A stretch of DNA of 64,000 nucleotides from contig JAQFVV010013071.1 of assembly GCA_028023455.1 (NCBI GenBank), positions 217,293 through 281,292 on the forward strand. The letters run 5' to 3'. The stretch is from Epiperipatus broadwayi. Lineage: Eukaryota > Onychophora > Udeonychophora > Euonychophora > Peripatidae. Position 1 is the stretch's first letter; each line of letters begins with the position of its first letter. Shown piece after piece: positions 44,735-55,222 of the stretch. Under the pieces are notes generated by a model. That model was not told the origin of the DNA. It searched no databases and saw only the letters and a list, made by a program, of their open reading frames with translations. The translations under genes and the position numbers were made by a program.

Positions 44735-45480
44735 TACTTTACATCAATCCTTGTATTCATCCCCAACAAACTCTGCAGTATTTCTTCTACTTTTATTTTA
44801 TATTCTTCTAACTTATTCTTATCATTCATTCTCCATCCACATCTTTCACTACTTTTTATACTTTTATTACTATTTTTTATCACATTACCAATCATTTCTA
44901 TTATAAAGAAATTATGATTACATACTATCTCTTCATTATCAAATACTTTCTTAATTTTCCGTACTTTATTCATTCTGTCTTTCTCTACTCATACATAATC
45001 TATTGTGTGAAATATATTATTTTTAGTCTATGTGTATTGCCTCTCATAAATATTTGATAAATTTTCAATGCTCAAATTTACTCTCTGATAAAAAAATTTC
45101 AAAAGCTGTCCATACTTGCTATTCACTGTATCAATTTCTTCAATATGTCTAGTCATCCCCCATAACCATTATTTTCTTTCCCTCTTTTTTTGAAACTCTG
45201 TGTGTTCTTAACTAGGCATTCATATAATCTATTATTCCACTCCATTATAGTTTGACTATTTCCAATGTTATTTCAAATCACAAATGTTCTAGAGACTTTA
45301 CAGTAGTTAAAAAATTTTTTGAGAATAATTCCTATACCACCATCCCTTTTTTTTTTTTCTTTTCTATTTATACCCTGTTATTTTAAATTTTCCAGTACAG
45401 GTTCTTCTTCTTTTAGATGTGTTTCTACTAATCCTAATATTTCAATCCTTTCATTTTTAACTGCTGTGTTAATTCCAGCA
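44735..45480 (-). pseudogene. LINE apurinic-like endonuclease domain
   Basis: From 45480 downward: RIEILGLVETHLKEEEPVLE (the QETH-like block), NLKITGYK, GGIGIILKKF, later MVMGDDxTY (the GDxN block), then TIDYV, VEKDRMNKVRKIKKVFDNEE and IVCNHNF (the SDH block, Ser-Asp replaced). Order and spacing fit a LINE EEP-type endonuclease, which nicks the target DNA. Multiple stops. Confidence 0.72.
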
Positions 45481-45789
45481 ATCTTTCTGATCTCCTACCA
45501 CCTTGCATATTCAAATATCCAATTTTAACAATTTTTTTCTTACTATCCTTTTATAAATTCCTTTGAATCTTTCTTCTCTATTACATTTGTAATTAGCTTG
45601 TTTGTCATTAGTTTTACAGACTCATTCCCTCTTCACATCTACATTTGTTTCTAAATCAGCTACCCTTTATTTTCTTCTTGCATCCCATTCATTCTTAAAT
45701 TTCTTTTTGATAATACCATAATTTCAAATCTTACTTCTTTTTTAAGTTTCCTTAATTATAATATTTTTCATAAATCAACCCTCTAATGC

Positions 45790-46850
45790 TTCACTTTCTT
45801 GTTTTGCTAAGTGCAATCCATCTTTATTGTATAACTCTCTCCTACTAATAAAAACAAATTCCACATCCACAAATATAGCATTATTTCTCTCACATAATTT
45901 TTTCACTCATTTATAGAACATACTCCATCTAACATATACCTATTATCGAAACTATTCGTACTGTTCCTTTAATCTTATTCAAATTATTAATCAATTATTT
46001 GTACTCATCCATTACTATCTTGATGGCTCTGACAAATTATTTGTCCCTATCATAACATAAACATCTCTACTCCCTTGTTTCTTTACCTCATCTGTAACAT
46101 CCCTAATTCTAGCTCCAGGCACACATGCTCTCTTACATACCTATTTCTATTTTGTTTTGCAATTACATCTCCATGTCCTTTAATTTGAGAGTCTTCATCA
46201 AGATTGTCTCATAGTTTATTTTCCCTACTTCATCCATTACATTCTCTTCAACCTTCTGAACTTTCTTATCTACTTCTTCCTTATTGTTTCTATTCATTAA
46301 TTTCTTTATCTGCTCGTACTTCATATCTTAAACTTTTAATTTTACTTCTATATCTTTTATCTTTTTCTTTATCTTATTTATTCTTTGTCTAACTATCTCC
46401 ATTGCACTATATATTTTGTCATCCATATCTCTTGTCACTTCACTGTATTCTATCTTCCTTAACTTTCCTCCATTTCTTCTGACTTGTTTTTTAAACTATC
46501 TACACTTAGAAACTATTTTTTCACTTCTTTTATCATGTTTTTAAATGCAAAACTTATCACATATGGTACTCTCTACCAAAGCATCCCTAGTTTTCTTTTG
46601 ACCCTCACATATACATTATGGCATGCAAATGCAATCCACATTTCCTTATTTTTCAATTCCCCTACTCTATATTTAAATTTATTATTTTTCTATTACTCTT
46701 CAAATCTCTTTATAAAAAAAAAAACACATTTTTTTCAAAAATGGTGATCAATAAACACATGCTTCCTAATCTTACACCTCAAACATTATCATCTTTCTTC
46801 AATAAATCACTCTCTTTCTTAACTGCTTGGATCTAGAATGCCATATTGAA
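45790..46850 (-). pseudogene. LINE ORF1 with SGNH-hydrolase (esterase) domain
   Basis: From 46850 downward: a Lys/Glu/Asn-rich region (KEKDKRYRSKIKSLRYEVRA, coiled-coil-like), then the esterase domain: DEDSQIKGHGDVIAKQNRNR (block I, where GDS is expected), ACVPGARIRDVTDEVKKQGS, RDVYVMIGTNNLSEPS (the GTNN block, about 46025-46060), IVMDEYK, INNLNKIKGTVRIVSI, LCERNNAIFVDVEF, then YNKDGLHLAKQESEA (the DxxH block, about 45800-45830). Known CR1/L2 ORF1 esterases have this block order. The GDS motif reads EDS, so a catalytic glycine is replaced. The frame is broken by several stops. Confidence 0.78.
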
Positions 46851-47117
46851 TTTTTTAAAAAACTGGCCTGAGACAAAATTTTCCCAATAACTTCAGTTAC
46901 TAGAAAAACTAAGGAAAACAATAAGTCTAAGACAAATAGTGATAACCATTTAAAAAATAATGGAAAAACGAAATTTCAACATCCAAAATAATTATTACTT
47001 TATTGTTTGTTCATAATTTCTAACTCAGTATTAACTAAGTTTAAATTTTATCTTCAGTAATAATTTCTTTGTATTTCTCACAAAATTATCTTTCTAACCA
47101 TATATAACATGTCTTAC

Positions 47118-47179
47118 CTGAGATAATCCATAGCTTCAGTATCTCCAAAAGTATTCACATAAGAATTCTTCATTTTTAT
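47118..47179 (-). other. Candidate first coding exon of a host gene (weak)
   Basis: On the minus strand, AG at 47181-47180 is followed by ATAAAAATGAAGAATTCTTA and an open frame MKNSYVNTFGDTEAMDYL, ending at a strong donor CTCAG|GTAAGAC (47118/47117). Composition looks protein-like. No downstream exon was found: the LINE at 42-47 kb would lie in the intron. Chance occurrence is quite possible. Confidence 0.25.
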
Positions 47180-47889
47180 CTTGTACCCCAAAAGTTACCA
47201 AATGTCAAAAGTGTTGGTAAGAAAAAGATTCATCCTAATAAAAGATACAAAACAAATCATTTCCAGAAGATAGATATGCATTTGTCATCATAGCAATTGG
47301 CTTCTTGTCTATCTAAAACTAGAAATTGTAGGCTACTGTCTGTATCACTGATAAAATGAGTTTCATCTCTTCATTTTATATTTTTTTGTGTACATCAGTG
47401 ATGTTTATATTCTTTATGCACACCAGTGATGCTATCTTGTTATATTTATTGTATCACCTAGATATAATTTATTTGCATATAGTCCATTTGTTAGCTATAG
47501 ACTTGAAAATAATGTGATGAAACATATAGCAAAAACAGACTGACTCCACAACATGAGTATCACGGCATTTGCCTGCATATGCAATCTTTCTGTACATTCA
47601 ATTATTAATTTTGTAAATCATTACTTGTAAACACAAACATGCCATATAAATATAATAATAAATAATAAATTATTACACTTTTTGAGAATCATAATTTTTA
47701 TAAAATAAGTTTATTTTTATAAATTAAGTGGATTAGAACTTAGACAAAATTACCGTAGATATGAATTCTATATGAGCATAAATAAATATATAATTGATAT
47801 ACATACACCACTACAAAATTAAATCATTTTTTTCAAATAATTAAAAAAAAATTAAAATATTATTCAAAAAATTAAAATTGTATACTTAC

Positions 47890-48010
47890 AAGCCTGATAT
47901 TCTGCTTACATTTAGACTTTATTGAAGGCCTTGTTAGTGAATCAGAGTATTTTTATCCTGATAAAAGTGTATTTGACGGCTGATAAGTATTTTCTGTTTT
48001 ATCACTTCGT
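47890..48010 (-). other. Candidate 5' untranslated exon (weak)
   Basis: On the minus strand, a region with several CpGs upstream (48040-48250) leads to TCAGGCTT|GTAAGTATAC, a near-ideal 5' splice site at 47890/47889. It lies upstream of the candidate exon at 47118-47179 on the same strand. No start site can be defined. Confidence 0.2.
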
Positions 48011-48568
48011 GGAAATTACAAAATTGATAAATAAAAAAAATTAATTGAATGCGCCGGTTACAAAAAAAAATAAGAAAAAAAAATCCAAATTTCATCAGAT
48101 TTTTTTGTTAAAGACATCTTTAGAAACTATGTCAGTGATCTATGAAATGCCCATATTTTTGTTGATGTCATGCTTAAAGTTTTTATGTCAGTAAAAAAAG
48201 AAAACATTTTGACCAATCAAAAAAGATGCGTGGGACAGCCGCATAATAACCTGAAGCAGTTAAATTGGAAATTTTTTTTAATTGCAAACCTATTAAAAAC
48301 CAAATAATCTTATGGATGGCTTAGTTTTAAAACCTCCTTGCAGTAAAGATATACACATACAAAATATTTTTTCTTTTATATTTAAAATGGCATATTGAAT
48401 CATTTTCCAAACGTAAGCAATATTTTTCTTGATCTTTCCAAATCCAATTAAATCTATCTTTCTGCACTCCAACTTTTTTTTCTCATCTATTCACTAAGCA
48501 AATATGCTCCAGCAATAGAAATTTTTCCAGTGATATTAAATCATATAAAACTCTAATTTATTTTGCAG

Positions 48569-48628
48569 AACAAATCAGCTACGTCAGCACAGCAAGGCAG
48601 TCAAAGTGACAAATTATTATGTCAATAA
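48569..48628 (+). other. Candidate last coding exon (weak)
   Basis: A good acceptor (TCTAATTTATTTTGCAG, 48552-48568) is followed in frame 0 by NKSATSAQQGSQSDKLLCQ and a stop. The composition is unlike the AT-driven peptides around it. No partner exon was found, and its strand is opposite to the 47.1/47.9 kb candidates. Confidence 0.22.
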
Positions 48629-49506
48629 TGGTTCAGTGGCTTCATCATGTGTGAAAAATAGTCCCAGAATGCATATTAAAATGGTAGTCATTTTTGTTCC
48701 GTTCAAGGATTTCTCAAATATCTTCACTAACATCACAGCTTATAATCGTCATTATTTTTTTTCAGTGCCCAACTTTAAATGGAAGATAATTTTCTTAAGC
48801 AAACTTTGATTATTTTATAACAATTATGCCTTTGTATATAAAAAATCATTTTCAGATTTTTTATTGCAATTTTATCTACTGTTAGACTATGATCAATTTC
48901 TTGACTATTAGCCCCATTGTTGTTGATGAATGACACAAAGTGGCAAAACTTCCAACTTTTATGCCTTCTATATTAATTTTGAAGGCAGCTACTTATTTTG
49001 CCATTTTAATCACCTTTTTCATGGCTACAGTTTCTTTCATAAGGTTTGAAATATAAAGCTAAACTAATCAATAAATAATTAAAATTACCCCAAATTCACA
49101 ACTCAACCAGACTAGCCATGAAAATAAAGGCTAAAACACTATCATTGGTTTCACTGCTACAAGCAGACCTCACATGTAAAGAACTACAAAGTAACAACAT
49201 ATTTAAACTAAACATTACCCACAATTCCACTTACTTCCCATACACCCCTAGTACTAAAAAACTTTTAAATAAGTTAATTGCTTCCAAATCATAAATTTTT
49301 AATAATAAGGATTCTTTACCTCTTTTTTTATGTATTTCATTTCTCTCACAGAAGACTACTTTATCTTTTTCATGGATATGTAAAGCAGAACTAAGATATT
49401 TATAGCTAACCCTACTTTTATGTATCTTTATTCTTTCATATATATATATATTAAAAAATGATCAAATTTTAAATTAAAACTTGTTCATAATGTTGTCTTT
49501 GCAACG

Positions 49507-50400
49507 TAATATATTAAAAAATAATTCAATAAAAATTATTTAATAAGACAACTTTTTTAAAAAATATTATGTTTAATAAACCTTATCAACCCGGATTTCG
49601 CTTCTATATTGGAGCCTTATCAAGATGTAAATACACAAAGTTATATTATAATTCCTTCTATTTTACAGCAACTCCATCTATAGGCTTCATTTTACATTAT
49701 ACTTATAAATTATAATCATGTATTTACATTATATAATCATATATTTATATTTTAATATTATTTATAAATTTCCTAATTTTTTTTTTAATATTATAACTAT
49801 ATTTAATAATTTAAACTTATCATAATTAGAATGATAATTATTAATATAAATATATATATATAATTTACCTATAATTATATTAACTTAAATTTTCCAGCTA
49901 TCTAATAACACCCATTTTCCAGAATTTTACAGGACCTTTAACTATATTTTGAAAATGTATGAATATAGTTAAAGGTCTGTAAAATTGGGGAAAATGGGTG
50001 TTATTAGATAGTGGAAAATTTAAGTTAAGTATAATTATAGGTAAATTATATGTATATATTTATATTAATAATTATCATTCTAATTATGATAAGTTTAAAT
50101 TATTAAATATAGTTATAATATGTAAAAAAGAGAAAATTAGGAAATTTACAAATAATATTAAAATATAAATATATGATTATATAATGTAAATACATGATTA
50201 TAATTTATAAGTATAATGTAAAATGAAGCCTATAGATGGAGTTGCTGTAAAATAGAAGGAATTATAATATAACTTTGTGTATTTAATTTGATAATAATAT
50301 AGAAGCGAAATCCGGGTTGATAAGGTTTATTAAACATAATATTTTTTAAAAAAGTTGTCTTATTAAATAATTTTTATTGAATTATTTTTTAATATATATA
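49507..50400. repeat. Large near-perfect palindrome, about 890 bp
   Basis: Left arm 49507-49940 and right arm about 49955-50400 are reverse complements with few differences (TTAATAAGACAACTTTTTTA at the outside, TCTAATAACACCCATTTTCC at the inside). A difference near 49600-49625 is a CTTATCAAGATG segment present only on the left. The sequence TTGATAA-GGCTCC-AATATAG-AAGC-GAAATCCGG (minus strand, 49590-49620) resembles a decayed hammerhead core. No coding capacity. Confidence 0.85.
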
Positions 50401-50439
50401 TATATAATGCTTTGAAATAGAAGTAGTTACCTATCATTG

Positions 50440-51044
50440 ACTTATGTGGCAACAAAAACCAAGAAAAGATAGAATTATACCACTTTGTCTTTAAACACTG
50501 TTGTTATTTAAGCTTAGTATTTGATGTATTTTGTAAATTATGGGGTGGATTTTGTCTATTGTTTTAATTTATGTACAGATTAAATGGTTTGAAATCCTCT
50601 TTAATATATTCACAGTATGAAGGAGTTTTACTTTTAGCAACCCCTGAATATTAGATGAAATATTAGTTTTAATAAATGTAATAATAATAAATAGTCATAA
50701 TTTTTACATATCTGAAATTTAAATGGAAGTAAGTACCTCCCATTGACTGATGTGATGTCAAAAACCACCATGATTGTACACCATCTTTAAGCTCTGATGT
50801 TATACAAGCTTAATTTTTTTTTTATTAAGAAAAAAATTACAGTGTCAGATAGCTACATTTTGCTGATTACAATAGTTTTATGTAGAAGTTCAAAGCTTTG
50901 CAACCAATCTGTGTGGCATTGTCATCATATTATTTAATGCAGTAGTCTGAGATGTTGTCTCATCATCAGATATGGTAATCTGCACCCATGTTTCCACAAA
51001 GAGATGCTCTGGCACAACGAGGCGATCTCTGTTCTTCATGTTTA
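50440..51044. other. Mostly unassigned; possible LINE scraps
   Basis: ATTATGGGGTGGATTTTGTC (50540) resembles ATTATAGGGTGAATTTTATC (51378), suggesting a second piece of the LINE at 51.0-51.4 kb. Otherwise nothing clear. Confidence 0.35.
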
Positions 51045-51425
51045 TTAGTATTTTTTTAAAAGTTTTTCAAGGGTCACTGTATCCTTGTCTGAAGATATGT
51101 TGCACCTGGTGATCCATAAGGCATGTAGTAGGCATGCCACTAGCCTGATAGTTGCATACTTTCCTTCTTTCATTGCGTGATCAATTGACATGACATTGCC
51201 ACAGCCAGAGGAAATACTTGTGATAATTTTGTTTCTAGGGTATCTCAAATATGAGCAAGCATAGAAGATGTATTTCTGCATTTTTTCATGCATATTACAA
51301 AGTTTACATATGGGACTTATTTGATGAAATCCTCTTTGCATCACCAAAAAGGTTAGTTTTTTGCATAGTTTTGAAATTATAGGGTGAATTTTATCTATGG
51401 TTATTTTAGAACATATAAAATTCAC
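51045..51425 (-). pseudogene. LINE ORF2 C-terminal zinc-binding fragment
   Basis: The minus-strand frame encodes KIHPIISKLCKKLTFLVMQR, GFHQISPICKLCNMHEKMQK, YIFYACSYLRYPR, then AMKEGKYATIRLVACLLHAL and WITRCNISSDKD. CxxC-x11-x-C with the His lost matches RGFTKISPICQLC at 9.5-9.9 kb, so both belong to the same LINE family. The 5' end folds back: GGTGAATTTTATCTATGGTT is followed by its inverted copy at 51411-51450. Confidence 0.65.
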
Positions 51426-51450
51426 CCTATAATTTCTAAACTATGCCAAG

Positions 51451-52234
51451 AACTAAGCTATATAGACAACAGAACTAAAAACAGAATCTTCCTGTCTTTT
51501 CGTGGTTTTTCATTTCACGTAACTCAGTGTGAGGTAGTTAGTTATTCCCATATCTGTTGCAGATATTTTATAGTTATGATTATTTAATATTTTTATATAA
51601 AACTTTTCAACAATTGTCTTATACTTAAACACAAGAGAAATATTTTTGGGATAATGTAATATCTAAACTTGGTTCCTTTTATTTTAAAGTCCTTTGCATT
51701 TTAATTTAATATTTCTAAATTCTTTTAATTATTTGAAAATGAAATTCGTTATTTTTCCCGTTGTGATCAATTCATAAAACTTTTGTTGTTTGTAGTGAAG
51801 TTTCTTTTCAACTAGTGATAGCTAAAGCTATATAACCATTAAAAGGGTTCCCAGTTATGCCTTTCTTTGTAAAATTGATTTAGTGCAAAAAGAAGAAAAA
51901 ATAGCATTTATGATTGAAAAGTGTAAACAATGATATTTTTATTTTTATTCTTCTGTTCATTTTTTTTATTCAAATTTGAAGCAGGAAATACAATCAAATA
52001 CTCTGAAGTTCACTGAAGATATTAATCATTTTTTTATACATTAAAGATTTCTATGGTTACTCAACAAGGAAAGGTTTCACAATTCACCATTAACTAACTT
52101 AAGAATGAATCCAGAAACTTCAGAAAAATACTTTTTTAAAAAGCTAAAAGAATACCCCCTCCCCCAATCTTTCTTTTTCTTTGTTTTTAAGGTAACAGTA
52201 AACTTTGATATAAAATAATTAAATTGTGTTTTTT
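51451..52234. other. AT-rich stretch without recognised content
   Basis: Nothing assignable beyond LINE-flank sequence. Confidence 0.45.
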
Positions 52235-52431
52235 TAAACTCCATTCATTAAAGGATGGTGTAGCTATTTCTTTGCAAATAATGCTTTAGAGCTTTATGAA
52301 ATGTTGTAAGAGTTATCAGATGAAAGTAAGAATATAGGATTACAGGTAAATGTTAAAAAGACTAAAATAATGTACCATGGTTTTTCTCAAATAAAGAAAA
52401 TAAAGATTGATAATGATGAGTTAGAAGAAAT
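52235..52431 (+). pseudogene. RTE LINE, RT fragment upstream of Merlin insertion
   Basis: The frame reads ANNALELYEML, ELSDESKNIGLQVNVKKTKI, MYHGFSQIKKIKIDNDELEE, matching ANNSELxEILQELSNESKKV and VNVKKAKVMFNGFSQKIKIK in the 41.0-41.2 kb copy. The reading frame stops at GAAGAAAT (52424-52431) and resumes beyond the transposon at 54639. Confidence 0.85.
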
Positions 52432-52647
52432 GGTTCTTTAATATTATTCAACCGATGACGTATTACCCTGAAGCCATATCAGTCTGATCTTGCGATTTTT
52501 AAGATAACGTCTCCAAGTGATTTGCGGACACATGCAATCGCTAAAATTTGTCCGCAGATCACATGGACCTGGTACATATAAAAATCGCAAGATTAGACTG
52601 ATATGCCTTCAGGGTAATACTCATCGGTTGGATAATACTAAAGATGC
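52432..52647. repeat. Foldback at Merlin left end
   Basis: A near-perfect inverted repeat: the left TIR and subterminal TCAGTCTGATCTTGCGATTT face AAATCGCAAGATTAGACTGA, then GGGTAATACTCATCGGTTGG. The inner stem is GTGATTTGCGGACA against TGTCCGCAGATCAC. No GAAGAAAT follows 52647, so this is part of the Merlin copy, not a separate insertion. Confidence 0.8.
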
Positions 52648-53381
52648 AGGTCACATGACTTCTTGGAATGTCGAACGAACACCACCATGTTTGTTGGTCC
52701 TGAAAAAAAAAATACAAAGTAAAAAAAAATGTACATGCATGAAAATAGTATATGTGCTTACAAAATAAATAAATAAATAAAATTACATGTATGAAATAGT
52801 ATATACATAAAAATTATAAAAAAATGTGTATGCACGAAATATATACATACAAAATAAAAATGTGTGCGAAAAAAATATTTTTTTTTATTTTTTTGTAAAT
52901 TTAAATTTTTTTTATATTTTTTTTGTAAATTTAAAATCAATAGCTAAATAAAAAACACTTTCGCGATTTAATGCAATATTATTTTGTAAATTTAAAATAA
53001 GCAGCTAAATAAAAAACACTTTACCCGATTTAATGCAAATCTGGCATTAATGGCGACGTTGGAGAACACATTTTATCAAACTGACATACTTTTACATGCA
53101 TTTTTTAATTTTAAAAAGGTACTATATATTGCAAATTTGTTTTAAAAAATTATTGAAAATTATTTACAAATTAAACGTAATTAAGTGTAAGTTTGAGAAT
53201 TAGAGAAATATTAACAAAAATTTTTTTGTACATTTGAAATAAGCAGATTTAATGTGAATCTTCCATTAATGGTGACCTTACTTTTACATGCATTTGGATT
53301 ACTTATTGTCTATATTCAATTATAATATAATTAATTATAAATTATAATTATTAGAAAAAAAAAGTTACTTACAAATAGCGT

Positions 53382-54278
53382 TCACTGCGGTGGACTGAAT
53401 TGGGATATATGTTCCAAAATTGCAGCGAAAGGATCAGCTTTATATGACCACCTCCACATAAACTTGTTCAAATATGAGTCCAGGTGCTGACGTGCTGTCC
53501 CTCTGTGTTTTTTATTATGCCATTTGACCAAACCCCACAATCTTTTAATATTTTGTGTATGTATACCACTTGTGGGGTCTACGAAGTCGTATGTGTGATT
53601 AACACGATGGTGTTCATATCCAGCCTCAGCTAACTCTTCACTCTTATATCCTTTCCAGCAATTGCTATAGATGGTCAAGCCTTGGTGTATATTTTGCAAA
53701 ATTTCTTGCATGAGAGTAGACACGTTTCTATCTCGAATGGCTACAATAAAACATTCATCAGTCTCTCTGCATATGCCACCAAATAGCCATTGCTGTGGTA
53801 GGACTCTTCCAGCATTGTTTTTACATTTTGTGAATAGGCTTTTGTCGATTTCCACGATTGTGTTGGGACCTCCGATTTTTCACCTTTCATTTCTTAACAA
53901 TCTCCATGTACAAACTTCACAGAGGTAATTGTTCCAATCGACAACAGTTTTGTCAGACATATTCAATTCCTCCACACAAAATGTTATGGATGTTAATTGT
54001 TTGGACCAACTGTAGATGAAAGGTACAGCGGTGATGAAAGTAATTTTGGAGCCCTTGAACCACATGCCTTTTCTCATTGCGATTTGGGATAGACATTCTT
54101 TTAAGTTGCATCCCCATTGTTTCACTGAATTGGGTCCCGAATTGTGAACATATTTCTTCATTTCATGCTCATTTTGACAGAATTTCCTTTTGGGGAGAAG
54201 TCCATGCTCTTGTAAGAAAATGATCGCTTCTTCCTCCATACCCGGTAAATTCCATAATCTGGTAGCTTCAGCCATCAT
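53382..54278 (-). pseudogene. Merlin transposase (IS1016/ISXO2-like), inactivated
   Basis: 299 codons in one continuous frame from MMAEATRLWNLPGMEEEAII, interrupted by a single TGA at 53882-53880 (after WRLLRNER). The N-terminus has FLQEHGLLPKRKFCQNEHEM, a probable zinc-binding/DNA-binding region (Cys residues at C-x-N-E-H and WGCNLKECL). The catalytic half begins GPNTIVEIDKSLFTK (first Asp, residue 145), GGICRETDECFIVAIRDR, then IYSNCWKGYKS, where Asp is expected at Asn, then HTQNIKRLWGLVKWHNKKHR, where Glu is expected at Lys. Length matches a full Merlin transposase. It is therefore inactive by a stop plus two catalytic substitutions, all three explicable by single transitions. Open frames on the other strand are shadows. 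Confidence 0.88.
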
Positions 54279-54638
54279 AAACGCAAATATTAAGAAGCAG
54301 CAAACAAAAAATTATAGATCTCAAAAAATTACTATAAATTACTGTAAAAATTAACGGAAATATTGCAAAGAAATCACTAAAAATGTTAAAGAGCTCAAAA
54401 AATAACTGTGATGCCATGGATAGCAAAATCACAATAGACAGATAAATAAAAAAATTTCCAAAAAACTCTCTCTGAATTTTAAATCTCATGGCTCAAAAAA
54501 AAAATTGGCTTTCTGATGGATTAATCACGCCAATCACTTGGTTGCCATGACAAAATTGTCATGCAAAAATCGACATTGCCTACTGGAAGGGAAATCGGTA
54601 AGTGTAATACATCATCGGTTGAATAATCCTAAAGTACT

Positions 54639-55222
54639 GAAGAAATTAATAACTGCAAATAACTTGGTCAGTTTATTATCACTGATGGAAACATAATGGA
54701 TAAAATTAATCCTAGAATTAAACTTTGGTTGGATTGCTTTTGATAGAAATAACTTAATATTAAAAGAAAATAAGCCTATGTGTTTGAAAAGGAGACTTTT
54801 TAATAATTCATTTTTATTTATGGATATGAGGCTTGGATACTTAACATAAGAGCAATACAGAGACTTCAGACCACACAATAAAGTATGGAGTAATGCATGT
54901 TAGGAGTAACAAGAAGAGTTAGTAAATGAAATATATAGGTGAGAGAACAAACAGCTGTTATTGACATCTTTGAAAAAATTAAGAGACTGAAGTTGAATTG
55001 GGCAGGGCATTTTGCTAAACGAGATGATTATAGATGAACAGTTGAAATCGTAAACTGGATTCTAAGAGATTGTAAAAGACATAGAAAGAGACCACATGTG
55101 AGATGGATTGATGAAATAAGAAAGTGTGATAATGTGATGTGGAGAAAAGAGACTAGAGATCGGAGAAGATGGATTGAACTTGGAAAGACCTTCCTTCTGC
55201 ACTGGATCGATGATGGTTGAAA
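54639..55222 (+). pseudogene. RTE LINE, 3' end resuming after Merlin insertion
   Basis: Starts with the second GAAGAAAT and reads EEINNCKxLGQFIITDGNIM, RIKLWLDCF, KENKPMCLKRRLFNNSFLF, RLQTTQ, IKRLKLNWAGHFAKRDDY, CKRHRKRPHVRWIDEIRKC, RRWIELGKTFLLHWIDDG, then a GAAAATGAAGAT tail. Joined to 52235-52431 it restores the order ELEE-INN-LGQ of other copies. Confidence 0.85.

Larger units (their letters stand above)
42190..46870 (-). mobile_element. Long decayed LINE (CR1/L2-like), near full length
   Basis: About 4.7 kb on the minus strand, 5' end near 46870 and 3' end near 42190. Order: ORF1 with coiled-coil and SGNH esterase, apurinic endonuclease, reverse transcriptase, C-terminal zinc-binding segment. 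The plus strand is almost free of G, so the coding strand is A/G-rich and C-poor. Many expected Trp codons are now TAG or TGA. The esterase ORF1 points to the CR1/L2 group; I have not tested this with a tree. Confidence 0.78.
47180..49506. other. AT-rich stretch with few signals
   Basis: Apart from the weak exon candidates near 47.9 and 48.6 kb, nothing is recognised: no SINE, palindrome or retroelement frame. Confidence 0.4.
52432..54638. mobile_element. Merlin-type DNA transposon inserted in RTE LINE
   Basis: A 2,207 bp element flanked by identical 8 bp target duplications GAAGAAAT (52424-52431 and 54639-54646). Terminal inverted repeats: left GGTTCTTTAATATTATTCAA, CCGATGACGTATTAC; right (reverse complement) AGTACTTTAGGATTATTCAA, CCGATGATGTATTAC. 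Merlin elements are known for 8-9 bp duplications and an IS1016-like transposase. The transposase lies on the minus strand at 53382-54278. The left end carries an extra 216 bp foldback (52432-52647). Confidence 0.9.

Noticed and set aside
43946-46836. Plus-strand Ser/Leu/Phe-rich open frames across 44-47 kb
   Set aside because: They are antisense to the A/G-rich LINE coding strand and have no domain.
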